Positions 34,442 through 41,695 of a DNA stretch of 64,000 bases are shown piece after piece (the first letter of the stretch is position 1; every line of letters begins with the position of its first letter). The position numbers and the translations under genes are program-made. The DNA comes from Pullichristensenella excrementipullorum (GTDB lineage Bacteria; Bacillota; Clostridia; Christensenellales; Aristaeellaceae), in the NCBI GenBank assembly GCA_018713365.1, contig DVOU01000029.1:1-64000 (forward strand). Reading direction: 5' to 3'. The notes beneath the pieces are model-generated. The model was given only the letters and a program-made list of their open reading frames with translations, was not told the DNA's origin and ran no database searches.

Positions 34442-36391
34442 ATGGATATGCGCGCGCTGGTGGACTACCTCAACGAGACGGCCTACCAGTATTACACGCT
34501 GGGCGAGTCGACCATTTCCGACGCCGAGTGGGACAAAAAGTACGACGAACTGCGCCGCATGGAGGAGGAGACGGGCGAGCGCCTGCCGGACTCCCCCACC
34601 CGCCGCGTGGGCGCGCAGCCGCTGGCGAACTTCGAGCAGCACACGCATCTGGCGCGGCTGTGGAGCCTGGACAAGGCGCAGAGCGAAGCGGCGCTGCGCG
34701 AATGGGCGGCGCGTGCGGACAAACTGGCCGGGGAGCAGGTGGAATACGTCGTCGAACACAAGTTCGATGGGCTGACCATCAACCTCACCTATGAAAATGG
34801 CCAGCTGGTGGGCGCGGCCACGCGCGGCAACGGCATCGTCGGCGAAGAAATTTTGCCGCAGGTGCTGACCATCCGTTCCGTGCCGCTCTCCATCCCCTTC
34901 AAGGGGCGCATGGAGGTACACGGCGAGTGCTACATGCCCATCTCCGCCTTCAACGCCTACAACAAAACGGCCGCGGAGCCGCTGAAAAACCCCCGCAACG
35001 CCGCCGCCGGGGCGCTGCGCAACCTCGACCCCGCCGTGACCGCCTCGCGCCATCTGGACGCGCGCTTTTACGACGTGGGCTATCTGGAGGGCAGGTCGCT
35101 TTCCAGCCAGTGGGAGATGCTCGACTTTCTGCGCGAAAACCGCATCCCCGTGCCCGCCTGCGAACAGCGGGCGGGGTCGCTGGAGGAGGCGCTCGCCATC
35201 GTCCACCAGATCGAGGAAGACCGCGCCGACCTCGACTACATGATCGACGGCGCGGTGGTGAAGATCACCGACTTTGCCGTGCGCGAGCGGCTGGGCAACA
35301 CGGACAAGTTCCCCCGCTGGGCCGTGGCCTACAAGTTCGAGGCCGAGGAAGCCACCGCCACCTTGGAGCAGGTGGACTGGCAACTGGGGCGCACAGGAAA
35401 ACTCACGCCCATCGCCATCGTCAGCCCCGTGGAGCTGGCGGGGGCGACCATCCGCCGCGCCACGCTCAACAACTACGGCGATATACTGCGCAAGCGCGTG
35501 CGCGTGGGCGCGAAGGTGTGGATACGGCGCTCCAACGAGGTCATTCCCGAGATCATGGGGCGCGTGGACGAGTACGTGCCGGGGGAGAAGGACATCGAAA
35601 AGCCAACGGTGTGTCCCGCCTGCGGGAGCACTCTGGTGGAGCGCGGCGCGCACCTGTTCTGCGAAAACCGCGAGGGCTGCAAGCCGCAACTGGTGATGCG
35701 CCTTGCCCACTTCGCCGGGCGCGACGCCATGGACATCGAGACGTTTTCCGAAAAGACCGCCGCGCAGCTCATCGACGCGGGATTGGCGCATCGCTGCGCC
35801 GACCTCTACGCGCTGACGAAGGAACAGCTTGCCGCCCTGGAGCGCTTTGGCGAGAAGAAGGCGGAAAACCTTGTAAACGCCATCGCCGCCAGCCGGGGGC
35901 GCGCGCTCGACCGCTTCATCTTCGCCATCGGCATCCCCAACGTGGGCCGCAAGACGGCGCGCGATCTGGCCGCGCGCTTCGGCTCGCTGGAAGCGCTCCA
36001 AAAGGCGGGGCGCGACGATCTGCTGGCCATCGACGAGGTGGGCGAGATCGTGGCAGACTCCATTCTCGGCTACTTTGCCGACCCGCTCTGCCGCGAGGAG
36101 TTGGACGCGCTGCTGGCAGCGGGCGTAACGCCCGTGTGGGACGAGGCCCCCGCGGGGCAGGCGCTGGCGGGCAAGACCGTGGTGGTCACCGGCACGCTGC
36201 CGACGCTCTCGCGCAAGGAGGCCGAGGAACTGATCGCGCGAAACGGCGGCAAGGCCGCGGGCAGCGTCTCCAAAAAGACCAGCTTCGTGGTTGCCGGCGA
36301 GGCGGCGGGCAGCAAGCTGACCAAGGCGCAGGCATTGGGCATCCCCGTGGTGGACGAGGCGGGGCTGTTGGCGATGCTGAAAGAAGAATAG
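34442..36391 (+). CDS. ligA: NAD-dependent DNA ligase
   Basis: A 649-aa ligase that seals Okazaki fragments. The adenylated lysine is Lys107 in EHKFDGLTI. The Ia domain (YYTLGESTISDAEWD) is followed by the nucleotidyl-transferase and OB domains, a four-Cys zinc finger (CPACG...FCENREGC), helix-hairpin-helix repeats and a BRCT domain at the end (GKTVVVTGTLPTLSRKEAEE). The ATG at 34442 follows a GGAGG; the frame upstream is shadow of pcrA. A terminator follows. Confidence 0.98.
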   Translation: MDMRALVDYLNETAYQYYTLGESTISDAEWDKKYDELRRMEEETGERLPDSPTRRVGAQPLANFEQHTHLARLWSLDKAQSEAALREWAARADKLAGEQVEYVVEHKFDGLTINLTYENGQLVGAATRGNGIVGEEILPQVLTIRSVPLSIPFKGRMEVHGECYMPISAFNAYNKTAAEPLKNPRNAAAGALRNLDPAVTASRHLDARFYDVGYLEGRSLSSQWEMLDFLRENRIPVPACEQRAGSLEEALAIVHQIEEDRADLDYMIDGAVVKITDFAVRERLGNTDKFPRWAVAYKFEAEEATATLEQVDWQLGRTGKLTPIAIVSPVELAGATIRRATLNNYGDILRKRVRVGAKVWIRRSNEVIPEIMGRVDEYVPGEKDIEKPTVCPACGSTLVERGAHLFCENREGCKPQLVMRLAHFAGRDAMDIETFSEKTAAQLIDAGLAHRCADLYALTKEQLAALERFGEKKAENLVNAIAASRGRALDRFIFAIGIPNVGRKTARDLAARFGSLEALQKAGRDDLLAIDEVGEIVADSILGYFADPLCREELDALLAAGVTPVWDEAPAGQALAGKTVVVTGTLPTLSRKEAEELIARNGGKAAGSVSKKTSFVVAGEAAGSKLTKAQALGIPVVDEAGLLAMLKEE

Positions 36392-36396
36392 AGACA

Positions 36397-36439
36397 GCCG
36401 CCGGGCGAAGCGTTGATGCGTTCGTCCGGCGGCTTCTTT
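36397..36439 (+). terminator. Terminator of the yerC-pcrA-ligA operon
   Basis: A 13-bp stem with one G-T pair (36397-36409 with 36421-36433), then TTCTTT. It starts 5 nt after the ligA stop. A close copy of this hairpin occurs at 37390-37418. Confidence 0.85.
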
Positions 36440-36452
36440 GTGGAAAGGGCGT

Positions 36453-36785
36453 TCAGCCCACCAGATTTTCCTTCGCCTGCGGAGCGTTGGCGAAGATGGC
36501 GCCCACGGTCGGGCAGGTCTCCATCTCCGGGCAGTCGCCGCAGGTGTCCGCGCCTCTTTGCCGGGCGCAGCGGCGGACGGCGCAGAGCTGTTCGCAGAAC
36601 ACGGTCTTGGCCCCGTCCGCGCGGCAGCCCTGACAGTGGATGTGTTCCGGCAGGATGGGCGCGTGGTTGAGTTCCGCCCAGAGTTTGGCAGTCTTTTCCC
36701 GCAGCGCCTGATCGTCATGAAGCGTGGCGATGTAGGCGTCGCACTGTTCGCAGTCCAGCCCGCAGTAAGCGATGTTGGGTCGCAT
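36453..36785 (-). CDS. DUF3795 cysteine-rich protein
   Basis: A 110-aa protein with ten cysteines arranged as in DUF3795: YCGLDCEQCDAY near the start, CQGCRADG in the middle and CGDCPEMETC near the end. The family is widespread in anaerobes and its role is unknown; the pattern suggests metal binding. It lies 34 nt after the P-loop kinase gene on the same strand, so the two may be co-transcribed. Confidence 0.85.
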   Translation of the reverse strand: MRPNIAYCGLDCEQCDAYIATLHDDQALREKTAKLWAELNHAPILPEHIHCQGCRADGAKTVFCEQLCAVRRCARQRGADTCGDCPEMETCPTVGAIFANAPQAKENLVG

Positions 36786-36819
36786 GGGTGGGGTCTCCTT
36801 CTCTTCCGGCGTGTGCGCG

Positions 36820-37362
36820 CTAAAGCAGCGCCGTTTTCTCCGCGACCTTCTTCTGGATGGCGGAGACGGTGTCGCGGATGGTGAGATGTGTCGTGTCGAT
36901 CGCGTTGCGCTCGTATTCTCCCAGATCGGCGAACTGCTCCCACATCGTCTCCACCAGTTCGATGTTCGTTTCCCTGTTCAGCTTGGCTCGCCCGGTCGCG
37001 CGCTTGAGCGTTTCTTCCCTGCTGGCGCGCAGAACGATATAGTGGACTTCATAGCCCTCCCGTGCCGCCTGCTTCCACGGCTGCAAAAACCACGGGCCGA
37101 CGATGCCGTCCACCACCACGTCGTATCCGCCGCGGGCAAAGCGCTTCGCGGCTTCGAGAAACGCTTCGATGACGACGCGGTTTTGCTCGTTGGACGCCGG
37201 CAGGTGCGGCGCGATATATCCCTTGCTGAGATAATGGTAAAAGTCGTCCGTGTGCATGTGGACGGACTTTTTGAGACTGGTCTGTTGGGCGGCCAGCGCC
37301 GCGGCGGTGGTCTTTCCCGTTCCCGGCGAGCCTGTGACGATCAGTATCCTGCCCTGTTGCAT
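36820..37362 (-). CDS. P-loop kinase-like ATPase
   Basis: A 180-aa protein with Walker A GSPGTGKTTAAAL at residues 11-23 and a Walker B-like YDVVVDGIVGP. The length and the HTDDFYHYL segment after the first helix resemble small-molecule kinases (chloramphenicol or adenylyl-sulfate type) rather than AAA machines. The substrate is not evident. It is upstream of the DUF3795 gene and separated from glnQ by a hairpin. Confidence 0.75.
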   Translation of the reverse strand: MQQGRILIVTGSPGTGKTTAAALAAQQTSLKKSVHMHTDDFYHYLSKGYIAPHLPASNEQNRVVIEAFLEAAKRFARGGYDVVVDGIVGPWFLQPWKQAAREGYEVHYIVLRASREETLKRATGRAKLNRETNIELVETMWEQFADLGEYERNAIDTTHLTIRDTVSAIQKKVAEKTALL

Positions 37363-37389
37363 GGCTGTCCTCGCTTCTTATATGGCAGA

Positions 37390-37418
37390 GCCGCCGGGCG
37401 GTGCGTTCGTCCGGCGGC
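37390..37418. terminator. Hairpin after glnQ, near copy of the ligA terminator
   Basis: An 8-bp stem GCCGCCGG (37390-37397) with CCGGCGGC (37411-37418). CTTTC follows on +, but there is no T tract on the minus strand, where glnQ ends 8 nt earlier. Stem and loop share GCCGCCGGGCG and GCGTTCGTCCGGCGGC with the hairpin at 36397. Confidence 0.55.
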
Positions 37419-37425
37419 CTTTCGC

Positions 37426-38169
37426 TTACAGCAGCTTGCTCAAAAATTCTTTGGCGCGCTGCGTCTGGGGGTTGCCAAAGAGGTTTTCGGGGGTGTTTTC
37501 CTCCATGACCTTGCCCTCGTCCATGAACATCACGCGGTCGGCCACCTCGCGGGCGAAGCCCATTTCGTGGGTGACGACCACCATGGTCATGCCCTCGCGA
37601 GCCAGCGCCTTCATGACCTCCAGCACTTCGCCGACCATCTCCGGGTCGAGCGCCGAGGTCGGCTCGTCAAAGAGCATCACTTCCGGGTCCATGGCCAGCG
37701 CCCGCACGATGGCGATGCGCTGCTTCTGGCCGCCGGAGAGTTGGTTGGGATAGGCGTCGGCGCGGTCGGCGAGGCCCACGCGCGCAAGCAGCGCCATGGC
37801 CTTTTCGTCCGCCGCCTGCTGCGTCATGCCCTTGAGCTTGCGGGGGGCGAGGGTGAGGTTTTTCAAAACCGTCATGTTGGGGAAGAGGTTGAAGTGCTGA
37901 AAGACCATGCCCATCTTCTGGCGGTGGATGTTGATGTTCACCCTGCTGTCGGTGATGTCCACGCCTTCAAAGGTGATCTTGCCCTTCGTGGGCAGCTCCA
38001 GCAGGTTCAGGCAGCGCAGAAAGGTGCTTTTGCCGCTTCCCGAGGGGCCGATGACCACCAGCACCTCGCCCTTGCGCACCTGCGCGTCCACGCCGTTGAG
38101 GGCGTGTACCTTGCCGTGGCCAAACTCCTTGTACAGGCCCTCCACGGTGATGATGGCATCAGTGATCAC
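37426..38169 (-). CDS. glnQ: Polar amino-acid ABC transporter ATPase (GlnQ type)
   Basis: A 247-aa ATPase with Walker A GPSGSGKSTFLRCLN, signature LSGGQKQR and Walker B VMLFDEPTSALDPEMV followed by the H-loop VVVTHEMGFA. The LNLLELPTKGKITFEG stretch is typical of the GlnQ/HisP class. It overlaps the permease gene by 11 nt and is the last gene of the binding protein-permease-ATPase operon. The exact amino acid is not known. Confidence 0.95.
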   Translation of the reverse strand: MITDAIITVEGLYKEFGHGKVHALNGVDAQVRKGEVLVVIGPSGSGKSTFLRCLNLLELPTKGKITFEGVDITDSRVNINIHRQKMGMVFQHFNLFPNMTVLKNLTLAPRKLKGMTQQAADEKAMALLARVGLADRADAYPNQLSGGQKQRIAIVRALAMDPEVMLFDEPTSALDPEMVGEVLEVMKALAREGMTMVVVTHEMGFAREVADRVMFMDEGKVMEENTPENLFGNPQTQRAKEFLSKLL

Positions 38170-38887
38170 TTGCGCGCAGCCTCCTTTCCAGCTTGCCGAC
38201 CAGCCATGTGAAGAACATGACCACGATCAGGTAGATCAGCGCCACCGCGATCAGCGGCATGAACGCCGAATAGGTGCGGCTGCGGATGATGTCGCCCGCC
38301 TTGGTCAGGTCCTGCACGGCCACGTAGCCCGCCACCGAAGTCTCCTTCAGAAGGGCGATGAATTCGTTCATCAGCGAGGGCAGCACGTTTTTGATCGTCT
38401 GCGGCACGATGATGTAGCGCATGGTCTGCAAATAGTTGAAGCCCAGGCTGCGGCCGGCCTCGAACTGGCCGTTGTCGATGGACATGATGCCGCCGCGGAT
38501 GATCTCGGCCACGTAGGCGCCGGAGTTGATGCCGAATGCCAGCGCCGCCACCATGGTGCCGTCCTTGGCGGTGGCGAAGATGACGTAGAAGAAGATCATC
38601 ACCTGCACGACCACAGGCGTGCCGCGCACAACGGTCAGATAGACCTTGCACAGGCCGTTGAAAAAGCCGAACACGCGGCGGCCGAAGCTGGGCCGCGCCG
38701 TCTCGGCGGTCTTGTCGTAGGTGGAGCGCACCGCCGCCACCACGATGCCGATGAGCACGCCGACGATCAGCGCCACCAGCGTCAGAAGCAGCGTGTTTCC
38801 AAGGCCGGTGACGAGATATTCCCAGCGGTCGGCCTTGATGAAGTTCAGTTCAAACTCGGCCTTGACCGACGCAAACCACTCTGCCAA
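38159..38887 (-). CDS. Polar amino-acid ABC transporter permease
   Basis: A 242-aa membrane protein with about five helices. It has the HEAT-type first helix (YLVTGLGNTLLLTLVALIVG) and the EAA loop (FEAGRSLGFNYLQTMRYIIVPQTIKNVLP) that docks onto the ATPase. It is the only permease in the operon, so it probably works as a homodimer. A strong hairpin lies upstream, between it and the binding-protein gene. Confidence 0.94.
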   Translation of the reverse strand: MAEWFASVKAEFELNFIKADRWEYLVTGLGNTLLLTLVALIVGVLIGIVVAAVRSTYDKTAETARPSFGRRVFGFFNGLCKVYLTVVRGTPVVVQVMIFFYVIFATAKDGTMVAALAFGINSGAYVAEIIRGGIMSIDNGQFEAGRSLGFNYLQTMRYIIVPQTIKNVLPSLMNEFIALLKETSVAGYVAVQDLTKAGDIIRSRTYSAFMPLIAVALIYLIVVMFFTWLVGKLERRLRASDH

Positions 38888-38926
38888 AAAAGTCCCTCCT
38901 CACGTCGCTTGCGGTCGTCGTATGCG

Positions 38927-38963
38927 CGCAGACAGGGAGCGTTTGCGCGCTCCCCTGTCTGCG
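38927..38963 (-). promoter_or_regulatory. Intercistronic hairpin in the amino-acid transporter operon
   Basis: An 11-bp stem (38927-38937 with 38953-38963) extended by AGCG/CGCT, with no T tract. It lies in the 95-nt gap between the binding-protein and permease genes. Such hairpins commonly protect the upstream message and keep the binding protein in excess over the membrane part. Confidence 0.65.
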
Positions 38964-38982
38964 TATCTGACAAGTCAGGACG

Positions 38983-39759
38983 TTATTCCGCGGCGGCTTC
39001 CTCAGCGTTGGCAACAAGATACTTCTCGATGATGGCGGGAACAGTGCCGTCCTCGGTCAGCTCGGCCAGCGCGCCGTTGAAGGCATCGAGCAGCTCGGTG
39101 TTTTCCTTGGCGAAGCAGGCGGCGTACTCTTCGATGACATACTCGGTGTCGAGGATCTTCAGGCCTTCGTTGGCGGCCACGAAGTTCTTGGCCGGCTCGT
39201 TGTCGATGATGACGCAGTCGAGCTTGCCGGTGGTCAGCGCAAGCACCGCGTCGGTGCCGGTCTTGAAGCGCTCGACGGTGCCGAAGCCCGCGTCTTCAAT
39301 GTCTTCCGTGGCGCAGATGTCGCCGGTCGTGCCCTGCTGCACGCCCACGGAGTAGTCCGCGCCCTCGGTCATAAGATCGTCAATGCTGGTGATGGCGGAA
39401 TCCTCGGGAGCGATGACCACCTGAACGCCGGTGGCGTAGGTGTCGGAGAAGTTGACGGACTCCAGACGGTCCTCGGTCACGGTCATGCCCGCCATGCCGA
39501 AGGAGTACTTGCCGGACTGCACGCCGGGCACGATGGAGTCAAAGTCCACATCGACCACTTCCAGCTCGTAGCCAAGCTTGTCGCAAATGGCCTGGGCGAT
39601 CTCCACGTCGATGCCGGTGACTTCGCCGGTCTCATCGTCGTAATACTCATAGGGCGGGAAGGCGGCGTTGGTCGCCATCGTCAGGGTCTCGGACTCGGCC
39701 ATGGCCGCGCCCATCAGCAACATGGAAAGAACCAGCAGCATGCTCATGATCTTCTTCAT
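38983..39759 (-). CDS. Extracellular amino-acid binding protein (no lipobox)
   Basis: A 258-aa substrate-binding protein, family 3 (SBP_bac_3). The mature part begins with NAAFPPYEYYDDETGEVTGIDVEIAQAI, the ligand-binding start of the family, and contains SVGVQQGTTGD and DAVLALTTGKLDCVIID. The ATG at 39759 has GGAGG 8 nt before it. The signal peptide MKKIMSMLLVLSMLLMGAAMA ends in AMA with no cysteine, so it looks like a signal-peptidase I substrate rather than a lipoprotein, which is odd for a Gram-positive transporter. It is followed by its permease and ATPase. Confidence 0.94.
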   Translation of the reverse strand: MKKIMSMLLVLSMLLMGAAMAESETLTMATNAAFPPYEYYDDETGEVTGIDVEIAQAICDKLGYELEVVDVDFDSIVPGVQSGKYSFGMAGMTVTEDRLESVNFSDTYATGVQVVIAPEDSAITSIDDLMTEGADYSVGVQQGTTGDICATEDIEDAGFGTVERFKTGTDAVLALTTGKLDCVIIDNEPAKNFVAANEGLKILDTEYVIEEYAACFAKENTELLDAFNGALAELTEDGTVPAIIEKYLVANAEEAAAE

Positions 39760-39803
39760 GGTTTCAGCCTCCAAATTTGTGCGCGTTCGCGCTTGATGTG
39801 ATG

Positions 39804-39832
39804 ATTATACATCCATCGCCGGAAAAATGCAA
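39804..39832 (-). promoter_or_regulatory. Sigma-A promoter of the amino-acid transporter operon
   Basis: On the minus strand TTGCAT (39827-39832), 17 nt, TATAAT (39804-39809), about 45 nt before the binding-protein ATG. Confidence 0.85.
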
Positions 39833-39905
39833 CTGTTTGGGCGATGATTTAACAAAATATGCGATTTATGTGCATAAATATTCGTATATGCAGTTTTTGC
39901 GGCGC

Positions 39906-39935
39906 TTGACAGGGGGTGTGGGGATGCGGTATGAT
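39906..39935 (+). promoter_or_regulatory. Sigma-A promoter of ruvCA
   Basis: TTGACA (39906-39911), 18 nt, TATGAT (39930-39935), 26 nt before the ruvC ATG. It is divergent from the transporter promoter. Confidence 0.8.
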
Positions 39936-39961
39936 GGGCTGAGAACATGAGGAGGCGGGCA

Positions 39962-40456
39962 ATGAGGATACTCGGCATCGACCCGGGGCTGGCGACGATG
40001 GGCTACGGCGTCATCGAGGCGGAGGGGCAGAAGCGCAAGGTGGTGCAGTTCGGCACCATCAACACGCGCGCGGGTTCCCCCACCCCGCAACGGCTGCGCT
40101 CCATCTTTCAGGGCGTGAACCAGCTTTTGGACATCTACGCGCCCGACGACGTGGCCTTTGAAGAGCTGTTTTTCTCCAAGAACGTCACCACGGGCATCGC
40201 CGTGGCGCAGGCGCGCGGCGCGGCGCTGGCGGCGGTGGCGGCGCGCACGGACAATGTATACGAGTATACCCCGATGCAGATCAAACAGGCCATCACCGGC
40301 TATGGCGGCGCGGACAAAATACAGATGCAGCGCATGGTGAAGGCGCTTCTGGGCATGCAGGAGATCGCCCGCCCGGACGACGCCGCCGACGCGCTGGCCG
40401 TGGCGCTGACGCACGCCAATTCCATCAACATGAAAAAACTGTTCAAGATACAGTGA
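39962..40456 (+). CDS. ruvC: Holliday-junction resolvase RuvC
   Basis: A 164-aa endonuclease that cuts four-way junctions. The catalytic acids are visible in LGIDPGLATMGYG (Asp6), in FEELFF and in DDAADALAVAL. The ATG at 39962 has AGGAGG before it; an upstream in-frame ATG would lie in that ribosome site. ruvA follows after 12 nt. Confidence 0.97.
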   Translation: MRILGIDPGLATMGYGVIEAEGQKRKVVQFGTINTRAGSPTPQRLRSIFQGVNQLLDIYAPDDVAFEELFFSKNVTTGIAVAQARGAALAAVAARTDNVYEYTPMQIKQAITGYGGADKIQMQRMVKALLGMQEIARPDDAADALAVALTHANSINMKKLFKIQ

Positions 40457-40468
40457 CGGGAGGCAGGC

Positions 40469-41059
40469 ATGTACGCGCATTTTGACGGTGTCGTGGCGGA
40501 AAAACTGGCGGACAGCATCGTGCTGGACGTGAACGGCGTGGGCTATCTTCTTCTGGTGAGCGCGCAGACGCTTTCCATGGCTCCCTCCGCGGGCGGGCGC
40601 ATGAAGCTCTACGCCACATTGAGCGTGCGCGAGGACGCCATGGAGCTGTTCGGCTTTTACAGCCGCGAGGAGAAGCGCATGTTCGAGCGGTTGCGCTCCG
40701 TAAGCGGCGTGGGGCCGCGCATGGCGCTGTCCATCCTTTCCTCCATGCCGCTTAACGATCTTTCCATCGCATTGGTGGCGGGCGACGCGGCGGCGCTGAC
40801 GCGCGTGCCCGGCATCGGCAAAAAGACGGCGCAGCGGCTGGTGCTGGAACTGCGCGACAAGGTGGACGACGCCGAACTGACCGGCCAGAGCGCCGCGGCC
40901 GCCGCCCCCGCGGGCAGCGCCGAGAGCGAAGCCATCGCCGCGCTGATGGCGCTGGGCTACGCCTCCTCTGAGGCGGCGCGGGCCGTGAGCGCCGTGGCGG
41001 GCAAGGCTGCGAAGGCGGATGAGATGATCTTCTTGGCGTTGAAGAGTCTGGGGAGCTGA
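40469..41059 (+). CDS. ruvA: Holliday-junction DNA helicase subunit RuvA
   Basis: A 196-aa protein that tetramerises on Holliday junctions. The OB fold at the start is followed by two helix-hairpin-helix motifs (VSGVGPRMALSIL and VPGIGKKTAQRLVLEL), an Ala-rich linker and the C-terminal domain III that binds RuvB (ESEAIAALMALGYASSEA). ruvB, which usually follows, is not present: a terminator comes 14 nt later. Confidence 0.97.
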   Translation: MYAHFDGVVAEKLADSIVLDVNGVGYLLLVSAQTLSMAPSAGGRMKLYATLSVREDAMELFGFYSREEKRMFERLRSVSGVGPRMALSILSSMPLNDLSIALVAGDAAALTRVPGIGKKTAQRLVLELRDKVDDAELTGQSAAAAAPAGSAESEAIAALMALGYASSEAARAVSAVAGKAAKADEMIFLALKSLGS

Positions 41060-41073
41060 CAGGAGGAAAGTCA

Positions 41074-41117
41074 CGCCCCGTCGCGGCGGGTATGCCGGCG
41101 GCGGGGCGCTGTTTTTT
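41074..41117 (+). terminator. Terminator of ruvCA
   Basis: GC-rich stem CGCCCCG (41074-41080) with CGGGGCG (41102-41108), extended inside by further GC pairs, then six T residues (41112-41117). Confidence 0.88.
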
Positions 41118-41122
41118 GGGGA

Positions 41123-41626
41123 TCAGGACGCGAGCGGTTTTTGCCGCAGCGTGCCCTCGTAGGCGCCGAGGGCGCATTCGCCAGCGGGCTGGAAGCCGTA
41201 GCGCTCGTAGTAGGCGGTGAGGGCCTCGTTGTCGCGCGTGGAATCCAGGCGCAAATAGCGCTTGCCCATGCGCAGGGCCATTTCCTCCGTGCGGCGGAGA
41301 AATTCATTGCCCGCGCCGGGGCAGTCCGGCGCGCCGACGAGGTTGTGGATGTAGAGGGCGGGGGCGGTGTCGCCCTGCCAGCGCTCATCTTCCGTGAGCA
41401 GCACGGCGGCGGCGGCCAGTTTGCCGGTCTGCCGTTCGCAGAGGGCGTAGAGCGTACCCTCGGCCTGCTGCTGTTCGTAATAGGAGAGCGGAAAGACGTT
41501 CAGATAGTCGGTGTGGTTCCACTGGCGGATGCCCACCTCGTCCATCCAGCGGGTGCGCTCGCAGATGAGGCGGAACACCTCCGCGGCTTCTTCGGGGCGG
41601 CAGAGGCGAAATTCATAGTCGCGCAT
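41123..41626 (-). CDS. GNAT-family acetyltransferase
   Basis: A 167-aa protein with the GNAT ending (MALRMGKRYLRLDSTRDNEALTAYYERYGFQPAGE) and a central LYIHNLVGAPDCPGAGNEFLRR in the acetyl-CoA-binding position. The substrate is not evident. The start is at 41626, with GGGAG about 8 nt upstream; a longer frame to 41671 is possible but has no better ribosome site. It faces the ruvCA terminator. Confidence 0.8.
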   Translation of the reverse strand: MRDYEFRLCRPEEAAEVFRLICERTRWMDEVGIRQWNHTDYLNVFPLSYYEQQQAEGTLYALCERQTGKLAAAAVLLTEDERWQGDTAPALYIHNLVGAPDCPGAGNEFLRRTEEMALRMGKRYLRLDSTRDNEALTAYYERYGFQPAGECALGAYEGTLRQKPLAS

Positions 41627-41695
41627 GCGGTCTTGCTCCCAACGTACAAAAATACTGCCCCGCCCGCTCACCGGCGGACGGGGCGGATGTATGCC

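Noticed and set aside
34397..36943. 848-aa reading frame on the minus strand over ligA
   Set aside because: It is antisense to a complete ligA, is low-complexity in the way GC-rich shadows are, and has no ribosome site.
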